A program made the translations under genes and the position numbers. From Clavelina lepadiformis (taxonomy: Eukaryota > Chordata > Ascidiacea > Aplousobranchia > Clavelinidae): a DNA stretch of 64,000 nt. Below, in pieces: positions 23,777 to 36,149 of this stretch (position 1 is its first letter; the number at the start of each line of letters is the position of its first letter). The stretch lies in assembly GCF_947623445.1 (NCBI RefSeq), contig NC_135242.1, forward strand, positions 2,852,001-2,916,000. Direction: 5' to 3'. The notes beneath the pieces are model-generated. The model saw only the letters and a program-made list of their open reading frames with translations. It ran no database searches and was not told where the DNA came from.

Positions 23777-25132
23777 ATGACGAGTGACGTGGAAAAGGTT
23801 TACAAGTCAAAAGTTCCCAGAGCACCGGTAAAGGCGCAATACAGCAGATCCAGGGCTCCACATCCTCATCTGACTTGTTACTCTCCGTTTAGAGTGAGAG
23901 ATGCAATTCGCGATATGCATCCTCTTCCTCCAATCGCCGTCCAGGAATCGAGAGAGAGAGAATATGTCGTTGACGCCGTAAAATCAGACGTGGTAAGTTT
24001 TTCAACTCATTGTTACATCGTAGTAAGCTTCTTCAGGTGTTATCCTACTGCACTGGCATTGACGAATTGTAAAGATGTATAGACTTATGTTGGAACCTGT
24101 TACTTTGAATGCATAACATTTTTTGTTGAAATCATGCCAAAGGGTTATGGTGGTTTTATTATGTAAAACTTAACTCATGGTCATGCCATAACCCATAAAA
24201 ATGTTGACCCATATGATATGTTGTTATTGCGTTAATATTGATACAAAAAATGTGACTCCAACTAGCATAGACCCACTGGAAACTTTCAAGTATTGAATAG
24301 AAGTTGATTAGATTGGGCAAGTACGATTTTTTTTAACTCGGCCTGTTGGAATTTTCTAGTTCTTCAACAGCCCCTACCACCGACCCAGAAGAATGTCGAT
24401 AATAAAACCCTACGATGCGATGAACGACCGCCATTCTGCGGGCTACTTTCGCTCGCCTATTGTCAAGCAGTTCGTCACCCGCACACTTTCCGCTCAGGTG
24501 GGTGGGTTCACATTTACAAAGATATATTTCAATGTTGCATCATCCTTATATTTACGTCTACGCTCAACAAAACCTTTTCACACACACATAAAAAAATAGT
24601 CCACAACACCGTCTGTTGCTCTAATTTTGAAAGAAAAAAAGCGAAGTGTGTTTTTATTTGTAGTAATTGAGTAGAGCGTTTGTAATTCTCGTCATTATGG
24701 TTTAATCTTAGTATAAGCAATGAAGCTATAAGTACTTTACACGTAACTGTTTTAAAGAAGTAGGCTGGTAAAGGAAAAAATATTATGTGCTATTTCCTTT
24801 ATTTCTATTTTCAGCAACCTCGCCAAATGCCGGCAGAAAAACGGGGGCTTCATCGCATGTCCGCTAGATGTCGTTCTGTGCCAACACCGCCACCAAGTAC
24901 GTTAGAGTCGAAAGAAAAGAATTTTATTCTTGACAACGTGAGATCGGAAAGACTACGCAACAAGCAAAACCCGATAATTCCAGAATATGACGCCTCCTTA
25001 GACAGGTATTCAAGGAGGTATTTTCAACGAAGACTGGTGCAGAATGTTCTCCGAAAAACAGTCACAACACCGTTGAGACTCTATCCGACTATTACCTTTT
25101 ATGCGCCTTCTAAAAACGATATTGTGGTTTAA
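23777..25132 (+). CDS. Unrecognised 223-residue protein with an internal duplication
   Basis: Three exons (23777-23992, 24360-24497, 24815-25132), all phase 0 with clean GT-AG borders. The product is basic and rich in Arg, Tyr and Pro, without signal peptide or membrane segment. Two halves repeat each other. An ESREREYVVDAVKSD-type segment followed by YDAMNDRHSAGYF and VKQFVTRT is echoed by ESKEKNFILDNVRSE, YDASLDRYSRRYF and VQNVLRKT. This suggests a duplicated structural unit, perhaps binding a repetitive partner such as a filament or microtubule, which is speculation. The start ATG follows the 5' leader, and the divergent neighbour starts 0.94 kb away, so shared regulation is possible. I do not recognise the family. 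Confidence 0.78.
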
Positions 25133-27118
25133 GTTGTCGATATTTTGTCCAGTCGTCGCCTGCACTGACCGAACCGACGACTCTTGCTTTGATTTTACAA
25201 GGCCTTCATCACAAACTTTTGATATCAGTGTTTTGTGCTGTTGTAATCGGTTGTATTGAATCATGTTGATGCCCTAACCCTCATACTAACAACAGAGCTT
25301 TCAGGCCTCTTTTGAAAGTTTCATTGCAGCTACTGTATATAGAAGATGGTATGTTTGATGTAATTACACAAACTTTACCGTTAATGGACACAAAATAAAA
25401 CGACATGTTTAGCTTGGTGAAAATAAAATTTATGACACCTTTTTGAGTGGGGTTTATACAAACGAAATCCTGCGCAGTATGACAACCAAGAAACTCGTGC
25501 GACGAAGGAGATAAGTTTTCGAATCACGTCCTTAAGGAGCGCAGAGGCCTTATGTTCGTCTACACGGAAAATGTTTGCACGAAAACCAGCAACAGCTGGT
25601 GAACTGAACGAGAGAGCAAAAAATATAGAGCAACAGGAAGGCGTCTCTTGTTAGCCTCTCTTGTCATCAGGCGTCTCTTGTCATCGAAGCTACTTTCCTG
25701 ACCGGGTAGAATATTCCTATTTACCAATATTTTGCATTGATTCTCGGTTTTTAACGTTGAATGGTGGACTCGCCAACTGCGTGACGTATAAATCACGACT
25801 CTATACAAATGCAGTTCATTGAAGAATTTCGCGCAGCAAAACGATGGGAAAATTAAAGACCTGGGCAAGGTAGTGGCATTTGTGGCGATGAATTTGTTCG
25901 AGCAAGCACGAAGATATCGGCAAAAACACAGCCCCTTTCCATATCATGTACAAAAAGAATTGAATGATGTGGCGTGGAGTGTTCGTTCACAGGCAGCAGG
26001 GAAGAACACAAAACTACATACTTACGGTGGAAAGGTGGGATCGTGGCAACATCTACCCATCAACGAACGAGTAAAAATGAAATGAAAAATAGATTCACGC
26101 AATTTCCAAGCGATTAATAACAACGGCGGTAAGAGGAAATGACCGTTCAATCAGACGGAAATCGACAGGTCGTAAAACCAACGACAACTTGAAAGCACGG
26201 CACAATGATTGTAAAACGTTAACTTCGTAACATATAAGACTGCACACAGTCGTAGAGGCAATTATGAGGCAACTGAAATTAACTACGCACCGATACCAAC
26301 TCAAAATATATCGTCGTTTGAACAAAGGCAATAAATTTGATCGATGCAACATCATGCACTGCGTTTACAAAGCTACAAAAACAGGTTTGCTAGGAATACT
26401 ACACAAGACTAAGCTTGCAAGATTGAACATTTGCAAAAGTGAAAGTTTAGTCCAAACGTTATGATGCATATTCGATTTCTGTGCGCGTACCTGCCAGTAT
26501 GAGACGTAAAAAACACCCAACGCTTAAAGTAAGAAATGATGATGATTGGCAGTTTCCGTATCGCCTACCACGGGCAAATTATAACGAAATGATCAAGTGG
26601 AATGTTTTGACTACAAGACAGGGATGTCCTGTTTTCATTACCCTTTAAACAACCCAACTGGTCTGCGAGTCAGTACGACAGGAAAGAAAACCACATATGC
26701 AGTAAAGTATCACAGCAACAAAGCAACATAATTAAAGTGAATCTCTGCAGAACGACACAGTACATCAAGAATAATACACATTACAAAGCCATATTGCACA
26801 TTCGCATTTCCACACAAGTACTGCTTACAAAAACAACATACATCTGGTACCGATAAACATCTATATTTCATTTAAAACATTGAAAATAGCTCTTATGAAC
26901 ACATAGAACTTTAGCTATTAGTTATGATAATAATGGTAACTCGGATTGCACAATTTGGAAAAATTGTTTTTATGCTCATCGAACTTTTCACTATAATTTC
27001 AAAGCCTATTAATTATCTAAACAAGCTTTCCATGGAAGCTGATGAAAGGATCAGGCACCTCGCATTCTGTTAAAATAGTATAAGGATGATGCTGCATGGG
27101 ACCACACGTATCTTCGTC
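25133..27118. other. Interval with uncertain open frames
   Basis: Two plus-strand frames look partly coding-like: 25826-26085, which follows a splice-acceptor-like GCGCAG and ends in a stop, and a 49-codon frame at 26499-26648. A TATAAAT string lies at 25786-25792. A 13-bp repeat (AGGCGTCTCTTGT) occurs twice near 25638-25682. No frame has complete gene structure, so this may be an orphan gene, a decayed element or chance. Confidence 0.35.
25826..26085 (+). CDS. Possible coding exon, unrecognised (uncertain)
   Basis: This open frame of about 86 codons begins after an AG acceptor and ends at a TGA. Composition is protein-like, with a stretch MNLFEQARRYRQKHSPFPYH. There is no convincing in-frame start ahead of the acceptor, and the ATGs just upstream read in another frame and stop quickly. 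It may be a terminal exon, a transposon remnant or chance. Confidence 0.22.
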
Positions 27119-28264
27119 TCAGTCGGTAAACTTTTTCTTGCTCTTCTTTTGATACTTCTCTCTTAATCGAATGCTCAAAGCGCTAAAGTCTTTCGCATGC
27201 TCGTCCAATTCTTCAGCTGCTTCTTTTACCTCGGATAAATGTTCGCTCCTCTCATGAACACTACTCTTCAGATGCTCAAACGTAGAAAATTTTTCCTTCT
27301 TAGATTCTTCTACGCTCCTTTCCACCGGTTCCGCTGACCTCGTTTTTTGTGATCTTTCAGGAGAGGTCGTACTTGTATCGCTTCCTTCTTCAAATGTAGG
27401 GATTCCACGTCGGGTCGAAATCCTGGTATCGCCGCGCCTGATTGTGGTTTGAAAGGATTTCATTGAAGTAATGCTGGATTGTGCACTGCTGCCTGACATG
27501 CTCTCTAAGGACTTTTTCAGGTTGGTGATTTCGGGTGGTTTTGCTTGTGCATTGGGTTCATGCATTTCTAGTAAAATGGTACTCGTGCCGCTTTCACTTC
27601 CGAGACCGAGAGCATTGGTATCCAAGATGTACTCGCCGAGCATTACATCTCTTTGATGTTTAAAGACGTTGTATAAACGAAATCTGAAAGATATATTTTG
27701 GAATTCTTGCATGGAGAAAGTGTAAAGACATTCATTAGAAAATCGAAGAGCACCAGTGATGCTTTCTGAAACCTCATACTTTTTACTATGACCGCGATTT
27801 TCTGTTGGTAAAATCTTTGTTCTCAGTTGAACAATTGGTTTTTCTTCAGAACCGAACAATTCAGGTGATCTTGCGAGTAAAACTGGCTTAACATTGCAAG
27901 CTTCTAATGCGAAAAGTTTCACTATATCAGTATGAGCCATTATCTTAATGCTGATCTTCAAACTGACGTTAGCATCATGCATGGCTTTCTCCAACATATC
28001 TGGATCCGTATCTGTGGATAAGGCATTGTACTTGCGAAGGATACCAGCGGCTCGGTGATAGCTGGTCACACTTTTCTTCTCATCGTTGTCTTTTGATGAG
28101 GAAGCAACTTGGGGAGGGGTCGAGATTGAGCTCTTTTCTCCCTTTGATGGATGAGACTGCACTTCCTCATCATCTTGGCCATCAGTGATTAGTGGACTTC
28201 GCTCTGGATGTTTATCATCATCCTCTCCTATGATACAGGTGAAGCAACAGCACGTAATTTTCAT
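27119..28264 (-). CDS. C2-domain protein with carboxy-terminal R-SNARE-like motif
   Basis: One coding exon gives 381 residues. The amino end carries a Cys cluster (Cys 5, 6, 7 and 10), a likely palmitoylation site. Residues about 100-235 fit a synaptotagmin-type C2 fold: the LFALEACNVKPV strand, KKYEVSESITGALRFSNECL, then FRFRLYN and MLGEYILD. The usual loop acidic residues are mostly absent, so Ca2+ binding is unlikely. A Ser/Thr-rich linker leads to residues 336-371, which match the second half of a synaptobrevin helix: Arg 339 sits at the zero layer, and Leu 343, Val 346, Ala 350, Leu 353, Ala 357, Phe 360, Ser 364, Leu 367 and Tyr 371 follow in register. No transmembrane segment follows, as in tomosyn and amisyn. 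I infer a membrane-fusion regulator. An in-frame stop precedes the ATG, and a 5' untranslated intron is likely. Confidence 0.78.
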   Translation of the reverse strand: MKITCCCFTCIIGEDDDKHPERSPLITDGQDDEEVQSHPSKGEKSSISTPPQVASSSKDNDEKKSVTSYHRAAGILRKYNALSTDTDPDMLEKAMHDANVSLKISIKIMAHTDIVKLFALEACNVKPVLLARSPELFGSEEKPIVQLRTKILPTENRGHSKKYEVSESITGALRFSNECLYTFSMQEFQNISFRFRLYNVFKHQRDVMLGEYILDTNALGLGSESGTSTILLEMHEPNAQAKPPEITNLKKSLESMSGSSAQSSITSMKSFQTTIRRGDTRISTRRGIPTFEEGSDTSTTSPERSQKTRSAEPVERSVEESKKEKFSTFEHLKSSVHERSEHLSEVKEAAEELDEHAKDFSALSIRLREKYQKKSKKKFTD

Positions 28265-28274
28265 CTTCACTTCA

Positions 28275-28289
28275 CATGGCAATCATGTT
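28275..28289 (-). other. Four-codon upstream reading frame before the C2/R-SNARE-like gene
   Basis: An ATG on the minus strand reads four codons (Met-Ile-Ala-Met) to a TGA, ending about ten bases before the start at 28264. The likely 5' splice acceptor is further upstream, so this small frame is in the leader. Confidence 0.35.
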
Positions 28290-30528
28290 AGAGGTTGTAA
28301 AATTAATTTCCTACTGGTGGAGCCTAAAAAGCAAAGAAAGAAATGTTTATCAAAGCCTAAATTTCTTCAGCGCAACTGCCCAGGGCTGAGGAATACGTTA
28401 ACAAACATCAAATACTAAATCTAGGGATAATGAAACTTCTGACACTACAAAGTGTTTCATGAGGACAATCCATTAACAAAAAGTACAGAGCGTTTTTAAG
28501 AGGAGACTAGCTAATTAAAATCATTTTCGGGTGTGGTACTATAACCCTTCAAATAATCTTTTGTTTTCTCTTTCTTGCAATCTGCAACCTTTAAAACGGC
28601 ATTAAGTAAATCTAAATATGCAGCAGAGAGAGTTATTGAATTATTTATGCTGTTTAATATCCTAAACCTTTTAAATATTTCCTAAAGACTTGGGAGATTT
28701 ATGGACAAGACTGTCAAATTTCCATTAGAGATCCTATTTTTAATTTAAAAGCTATTAATATAATCACCAATAATATATATGGATACGGACTATGATGGAA
28801 CCCTGGTAACGACCACATCAACGAGGCCAAGAATATCCTCTATCGCAATGCATAACATTCTGTTTCACCAACACGGCCACTCCGGTCTCCAAACCGTGAC
28901 TGCAATAAAGCTGGCACAAAACAACTAATTGAACCCCTCCTAACACAACAATTAATCCATTGTTAAGGAAAAATTTTCAAACTTTTTAACTCGCATTTTG
29001 TTAATCATTTAATTAATTGTAGCTATGACGTAAGCAACTAGGACTGTATTTTATCGATTGCTTGCATATGCGCGCACACAGGATAGTGCATGGTATATAC
29101 GCATACTGCAAATGATTCTGGAGCGACAGTTCATTATTTTACAACAATTTTAAAATATGTAAAACATATGAAACCGTTTCTGAAAGAAAAAGATACTACA
29201 TATCTTTTACGTTCTGAGTATGAGATTTAAAACAGTATGTACTAAATTTTACCAGTTGCATTAAAACAAGCATCTATCAAAGAGTTCTAGAAGCACAGGA
29301 GAAAGTGATTAATCCCTTATCAGATTTAGTAGATGTGTGGCACAACAACGCCTACTATTACAAATTAAATGAATATTCTGCACGCCTCAAATACAACAGG
29401 ATCACAAAAACACACTTTGTACTCTAGTCAAGGCTATACAAGCAAAACAGTCTTGAGTACAATTGTGACATCATAGTTTAGTTTAAAATTCACTAATGTG
29501 ACCACCTCGCTAACATGACCCCTTCACTACGATCCTGCAGGGGGTTGACTTACCGGGACTCTGTTGTATAAGTTTTAAGGATTAGATTGTCCTCAATATT
29601 ACAACATAAACTTAAACCGGTATGATAGCTGAATTATCCATAAACTCCTTAGTCAAAGCAAGCATCTGGTCACATTGGGAAGTAAGCCATTGCACAATTC
29701 ATGCTTGAAAAAGCAATAGCCCTTTTCGACTAATGAGGCAATCTGCATCACATGACGGATAGAGGGCGGATAAACCATGTGCTTTATTCTTATGCAATAA
29801 ACCAACCCGCCATGTGAAAATAACTTCCTGGTAAGTGTTTCCTCAGAAGCTAAGCAGACATTTATTTCGATAAAGAACATATGACTTAGCAAAATACCCG
29901 AACCGAACACTGAATAAAACTCGTACATGAAAACAAAATCCAATAAAATATTAATGAATTATTGCTTTCTCTCTATCACTCTATCACTGAGAGAGCAGAA
30001 AGAACAGATCTCAATTAAGTACCGGTATATAATAACTGATCTATGTTGCATATTTGTGGTATATTGTATTGATGTCAATGGTTTAAATGACCATTGATAT
30101 CAGGTCCAAAGTTTAACTTAATTATAATATTATACCGATATGAACAATAACAGTAAAACATTATAAATGTTTTATTGATCTATGTCTTGGCAATGCTTGT
30201 TGTTATCAGGAAATCAACTCGTAAATACTTGCTACATGTATAGCGACAAACTTGTAGCTTTGTAAAGAAAAGAATAACAACAAGCGGCAAGCAAAGAAAT
30301 TGGACCAAAATTGCTGCCTTTGTTTACAATTTATTAAAACGATATTTTACTTTTACACACTATTATTTACAACCTCCAGTGTTGACTAAATGGGTGGTAT
30401 TTTGTGGACAGTTCTGCATTATAAGTAGCTTGGTGGAAAATCAGGTTCGGATACTGCAACTAGGGTTTTGGGGTATGTTCTTTCAACGCCTCAGTTATCA
30501 GTCACCCAATAAATTTGTCAGACACAAT

Positions 30529-30581
30529 ACCTTGGGTAAGACAACACACAACCAACAACAAGACCTTGGGTAAGACAACAC
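30529..30581. repeat. 19-bp direct repeat
   Basis: ACCTTGGGTAAGACAACAC occurs at 30529-30547 and again at 30563-30581, 34 bp apart. The copies are identical, so this is a recent small duplication. Confidence 0.85.
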
Positions 30582-33041
30582 GCAACTGACTGAAACGTGA
30601 ATGACACCACCTAGATCACTAAACAAGAAGGCTATATTCCAAATGCAAGGAAAGAACTAAAGTCAAAGAAAAGTCGATTTTTGCTCCTTCAGCTAAGGCA
30701 GCAATTAACCAAAAATAATTGCATGGCGAGAAACAATAAAGGACCCCGTGTGTTCGTCATAGTCTACTGTACCAAATTCAATGTAAAGACTTGAAGGTAT
30801 TAAACAAATAATACATTAATATTATCAAATATCATATGAAAAAGCAATCACACAAACAAACAAACAAAATCTAACTAAACAGTACATATTGTAGCCAAAT
30901 TTGGAGCATTGAAATGGAAAACCACACATTCACTGCTTTAAAAAGCTTCAGTGGTGCCTAAACATAACTTGAGTTCATCAAACAATAAATACATAAAAAC
31001 ATTAGGAGTAACAACAACTACCGATATAATACAACGAATCTATTTTTAAAAATAAAATCAGACAGATTAGTATGATATGTAATGTTGTATCACATGATAA
31101 ATGATAAGGTTCAATTTTACATTTACATTTACTTCTCGTGACGAGTTTGTTTTCAGCGAGAAAACAAAACTTCATTGCTTAACTATGTACAAACATTAAT
31201 TTGCTAAATTTAATTTCTGCAAATGGCAAAATAGTAGTTAAAGTTATGGGGCAAATTAACACTGCGCTCACTGCTCATAGCCATAACCCACACTGGAAAG
31301 TATGACACTTTTCAACGAGATCTAAGGGGTGCAGATCTGTCAAAACTGGGGTAACCGGGTGCAGGACGAGTAAAATTGGGATGCAAAATGACGCATTTTT
31401 CAGTCTGGTAAGCAGCTCCAATTTCCAGAGGTAATGTGAAATGTTTGGGCAAGCACAGTATTAAAAAATCAGAAAGGTGCGGTTGCCACACTTTCCACTA
31501 TGGGTCACAACCAGATTAAAATCTTTGCTATTTTTAAGGTGAAATCCCCATGCAACAAAAATAAAAGCATTAAACAAAGTAGTGCACAGAAGCATCCCCG
31601 CGCATTTTGCAAACTTTCCAATCTGGAGCCGCAGCAAGCACCAAGACTGAGTGCTGAAGCAAAGAAGAACCTCCTTTATAACCAACCTAATAATGATAAA
31701 AAATCGCATTGCACTAATTTTTGAATCAGCAGACAGTATGAATAAGACCCTAGACTGGCGACTGGAAAGCAAAGCAGTTTTTGATGAGAGATCATGCGTG
31801 AAAAGTGCAATTAAGTGGACGCAACTTCTGGAGTGTGAGGATGCACTGAAGTCTCAAATCTTTGTTTAGGCTTATTATAAGTTGACGTTCTTCAAACAAC
31901 CAGCTTTTCTTTGTTTATTTATCACGCATGAGATTCATTAATGTGCACACTGAATATTTTACTAACCACGATGATTTACAATAAATAAACGGGTCTAGTG
32001 TAAGATTGCAAATTCAAATGACGTCACATTTTGAGTAGCTGAAGTCTAGTAGGCTATACAAATGCAACCTGTGGTTGTGCACTTCTGCACTATAGACCCA
32101 AATAAACAAAGAAAAAATGTTTGTTTGAACGCCATATAATAAATAGGTCTAGCCAAAAAATTAAGGTTTCAGTGCCCGCTATCACACCAAAACTTACGTG
32201 TTTGCAAGCACGACTTCCGTTGAAAACGGCCTTACTTTATAGTCGGGGGTTTAACTGCCTGATTGTGGACTTCTTTGTTGCATATAGGCTACTGATTTAT
32301 TCCTTTCTCGTGAACCTCCACCTTCAAAAGTATTACTTAATTGGCTATTTATGAGGAATTAATTGAAAACCACTGCTTGATGCTTTCTTCTGTATGTACC
32401 ATCAGTCCATCAGACTGCTGCTGCTATAGCCTAGGCTAGTTTGTGATCTTTCATTTTCAAACATTTTGTTTTGCACCGAAGGCCAATCGGTGTTTTTATG
32501 TGACGTCACTCTAGCGCATATCAAAGTTTTCATTTCTATGGATTTCCATAATCTTCGGTGCACATTTGACACAGAAACGGGATTCCGGTCTTTGGGATGG
32601 AGTCTCCTTTTTTGGGATTTCATACAAACACATTAAATTTTATTTGTTGTTGTACTTTCATCAAGTGTGTTTTTACCCGTTCTTCAGGACAGGTTCATCA
32701 GCTTATTAATACATTGCTCTTCGCAATTTCTGCCTAAATGTGTAATTGTCACACTGCTATTCATTTAAAAAGAACAATAATGAGTATATTTGTGTTGGTA
32801 GATTTTGTTTTATTGTTCCTATTTTTTGTATGCTTATTTGAAAAATTTATATGTTGGATTTTGTGGATGTGCTAACCATCAATCAAATAAATTAGAATAA
32901 TCTTGGCAAAAGCATATAGCCAGCTATAGGTTAGTATAATAGCCTACCTTCAAATCTTAATTATGACAGTTCATTTCAGGTTTAAAATAATGCTTGAAAA
33001 AACTTTTCACTCTATTGCTGTCTTTGTTTCCTTCAAAACAG

Positions 33042-33183
33042 TGAAACGCTTGCCATTTTTGATCAATCAACTGAACTACAGAAAAGGGAAAATGTTGCCA
33101 AACACCAACCGCGAGAGGGCGGTATAAATCCATATGCCGTTCAGAGAAAAGTGATAAAAATTTTCAATTTCTTTACAAGATAA
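33042..33183 (+). CDS. Possible terminal exon (uncertain)
   Basis: A strong pyrimidine tract and acceptor (CCTTCAAAACAG) is followed, after one base, by a 47-codon frame to TAA. It reads ETLAIFDQSTELQKRENVAK and continues with polar, protein-like composition. No partner exon was found upstream, so this may be an isolated exon of a gene I failed to assemble, or chance. Confidence 0.18.
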
Positions 33184-33845
33184 GCCAATGCATGTTTCCC
33201 CTGCACCATTAACATTGTGCCGCAAAACCAAAGTCAATAACGTTTGTATTTATGAAATTCCGTTTGTTTTAAGACGTGTAAGTGTTAAATGTTGGTTTAA
33301 TTTGAGATTGTAGTTAGCGTGTTGACATGTACCCATCTCGCTGTTGACAACAAATTAGAATAATAAAGAAGATGATAAATTTGCATGCGCAAACGGTATT
33401 AGCAAGTTTATTTTTACTTCGCATAACAAGTAGAGTTCTCAATGCAGACTCTGAACTGTTTGTACGAGCTAAATTTATGTTGCTGCAAAATGTTCCAGTT
33501 GGGTCTTAGACTACCGTTAGCTACCGTACACTTACCATACTTACCCACAAGAACCGCATGGTCATCATTGATGGCTTACGGACGACATCATATCGTTAAT
33601 TTCTCGTCATTGTTTTTAAGGAAAATAAAATGCAAATTATTATAACAGAATGAAATAATAATTTCTCGAAGAAACAAAGGAGTGTCAAAAAGCAGTAAAT
33701 GAAAGAGGTTAAAACGTGCTTGGTTTATAAGGGGACTCGATCACAAAAAATAATTGCTAAATACACCACAGCGGCGATCGGAAACAAAGTTAGTTTTGGG
33801 CTTCGCTGGGTGTCGTAAGAGAACAGTTTATTAAGTAATCTATGA

Positions 33846-34120
33846 CAGTGGTTTTCCCCACTTTCATCCATGGGCCTTCCATGTGGACCAAGTGTTATTG
33901 CTTAAAAATACAACAGTTTCCTTGTGACATATCTTCAGTTATTGGAACCAGAAGCGTGCCTGATTCATAAATTTCAGCATGATTCATAGACATTGTATTT
34001 AGAAGTTACTTTATTCTGGCAGAACCATAACCGACAAAACTAAAAAAATACCAAATTTTCTTAGCTGAACCGTAAAAACATAACGTGGACCGCTGCCAGA
34101 ACGGAGGTTGAAAACCGCTG
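33846..34120. mobile_element. hAT-like MITE, nonautonomous
   Basis: The left end CAGTGGTTTTCCCCAC and the right end, read inverted, CAGCGGTTTTCAACC form imperfect terminal inverted repeats about 275 bp apart. The 8-bp flanks (ATCTATGA and AGTTATGT) match at five positions, consistent with a decayed hAT target duplication. There is no transposase frame inside. The CAG-GGTTTTC ends resemble hAT nonautonomous elements seen in fish and lancelets, from memory. Confidence 0.6.
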
Positions 34121-36149
34121 AGTTATGTTATAGAGGTCTTTCTACATCATCTGGCACAAGTACCTGTTTGCACTGGATGGTTTTCTCAACAAACGTTGTA
34201 TATTGCTGTGTCAACATATCTCCAACCTTTAAGAAACTTCAAGACCAACATTCAAATTTGATACCTAGCAAATGTAGCTTTTGTGCTTTCGTTTAAGGTT
34301 ATTTGGTTGGACAAAAAAGTTCAGGAACCTTTTGAGCTATTTTTATTGAGCGTTTCACGAAATGCATTCCTTTCAATAAATTTCATGAAAATGTGCAGTT
34401 GTGGTGAAAGAGCTTTATTGGATTGTTATCTGTGTTTACCAAAAAACTTTTTCCTATAACTTTTAAAATCTAACAACCATCGACAAACAACGATATGGCT
34501 GGTTTGTTTGATTGCTTTACGGTTTTCGTGCTGTAATTCCTTATGTTGCAGTGGTGTTGCGTAATCCAAACGCTTTGTATGAAATCGATTTAATAATTAA
34601 CCTAGAGTTTAATGTTGCTCTTAGTTCAGTTGGCTTTGTAATCTTCGACTTTAGTTTCAGGTGATTATGTAAGCAGCAGGTTGGCACTGCAGTGGCGTAA
34701 AGGATAAAGTTACTAAAAGTAATGACTTTCTGTGACGCAAGAAAGCGAATGTTATTTTTAAAAAGATGTTTTTCCGTTCACTGAAGTTCAAGGGCGCTGA
34801 CTAAGAACGCTTCTAACCTGCAGTATTTACCTTTTTTCTTGTCGCAAGCTACATAAAAGAAATTTAACTTGTCTGAAAAATGCCAAATCACTTTGGTTAT
34901 GAGTTTAACTGCAAAGCGGCTAAAAATAAGCTGGTTAGAACATAAGCGTATGGTGATCATTTCCAGAGTTTATATGCAGTGGCCTACTTCTCACTTATTT
35001 TTAGGAAAGTCATCCGATTTTCACACACCGTGTGATCATGGACAAAGATGAAAGCTATCATGCTGGGCACTGAAATTTAGGAGATATCGAGTGTTTCTCT
35101 GTAAAGTGCCAATTAGGAATTGGCCGATACGAACCCAAACCCGAATAGATTCGCCGAATAATGCCAGTGTGGAAGATTCGGGCAAACATAAATATTAACC
35201 ATGACGAACCAGAATACAATATTACTAATAAATTTATCGATTTCTGTAAAAAATGTTGATTTAGTTTCCTGACGAAACTAAAGTATTAAGTCCACATTGC
35301 TTAGACTAGAATGAAAGTTCTTTTCCTAAAGATTTTGTTTTCTCTCTATATGGCTATATATGGCTATTTAAATCCCTATACTGCCAATGTAAGGTAATTG
35401 AGGGAGCAGCACAATCGAGTTATTGTCAAAACTCACGCCCAAAGTCAACACATTGCTTGTAAAATTTGATGACCATCAGTCTTGTGCAAACGTATAGTCC
35501 ACGAAATATGTAGCTATGCTATATAGGCTATAGGTTAGGCTACAAGGGCAATGCTATTAAATTACATAACACGTAAAATACAAATCGGGATGAAAAGCAA
35601 TAATCTTCCATCCTTCAACAACTTATTAAGGAAATAACCAGGTGTCGACAACTTAAAATTTTACTCAAAAACTATGGCGCATGCTGTAGCGCAAGCACAA
35701 AAGTTGCTATGGAAGTGAAGCCTGTCCTATTTTGTTGCATCTAGCCAACTCCATTCCAAACAAAACCGATTAAAACGTATATTTTTAATGATTTTTTTTC
35801 ATCGAGTGATATATCTTGGTAAGTTTAGTCGTATTAGCAAACGTCTTCATTTCGGCATGCTTTGCTTATAGTCCACATTCTACAGTATAAGCCTATAGTT
35901 TGTTGTGCAATCGTAAGTAGTACATTGTAATTGCAACAGATATACCGGTCTGTTTTAAACGCTTTAAATATATAAGTTTTACGCGTTTTATGTTTTCAAA
36001 ATACTTTTTGGAGAAAAAGTGATCTAATAATTCACAACTATATCTTTGACTTGCATGCATGACTGCATAACGATGTAATTTTAATCACAGGCTTAAGTTG
36101 TTATTAATAAGCAACTGTTTTTGATTAACGATTTCCATTATTAACGGAA

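Larger units (their letters stand above)
28290..36149. other. Large intergenic region with repeats and no clear gene
   Basis: It lies between the divergent starts of the C2 gene and the ABCG gene. Two degenerate blocks (about 28797-28905 and 29495-29560) share a GACCAC-x-TCG-x-TAAC-like motif resembling common interspersed invertebrate repeats. A 19-bp direct repeat is at 30529-30547 and 30563-30581, and a hAT-like MITE at 33846-34120. Two TGACGTCA palindromes lie at 32019 and 32501. One possible orphan exon is at 33042-33183. Confidence 0.45.
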
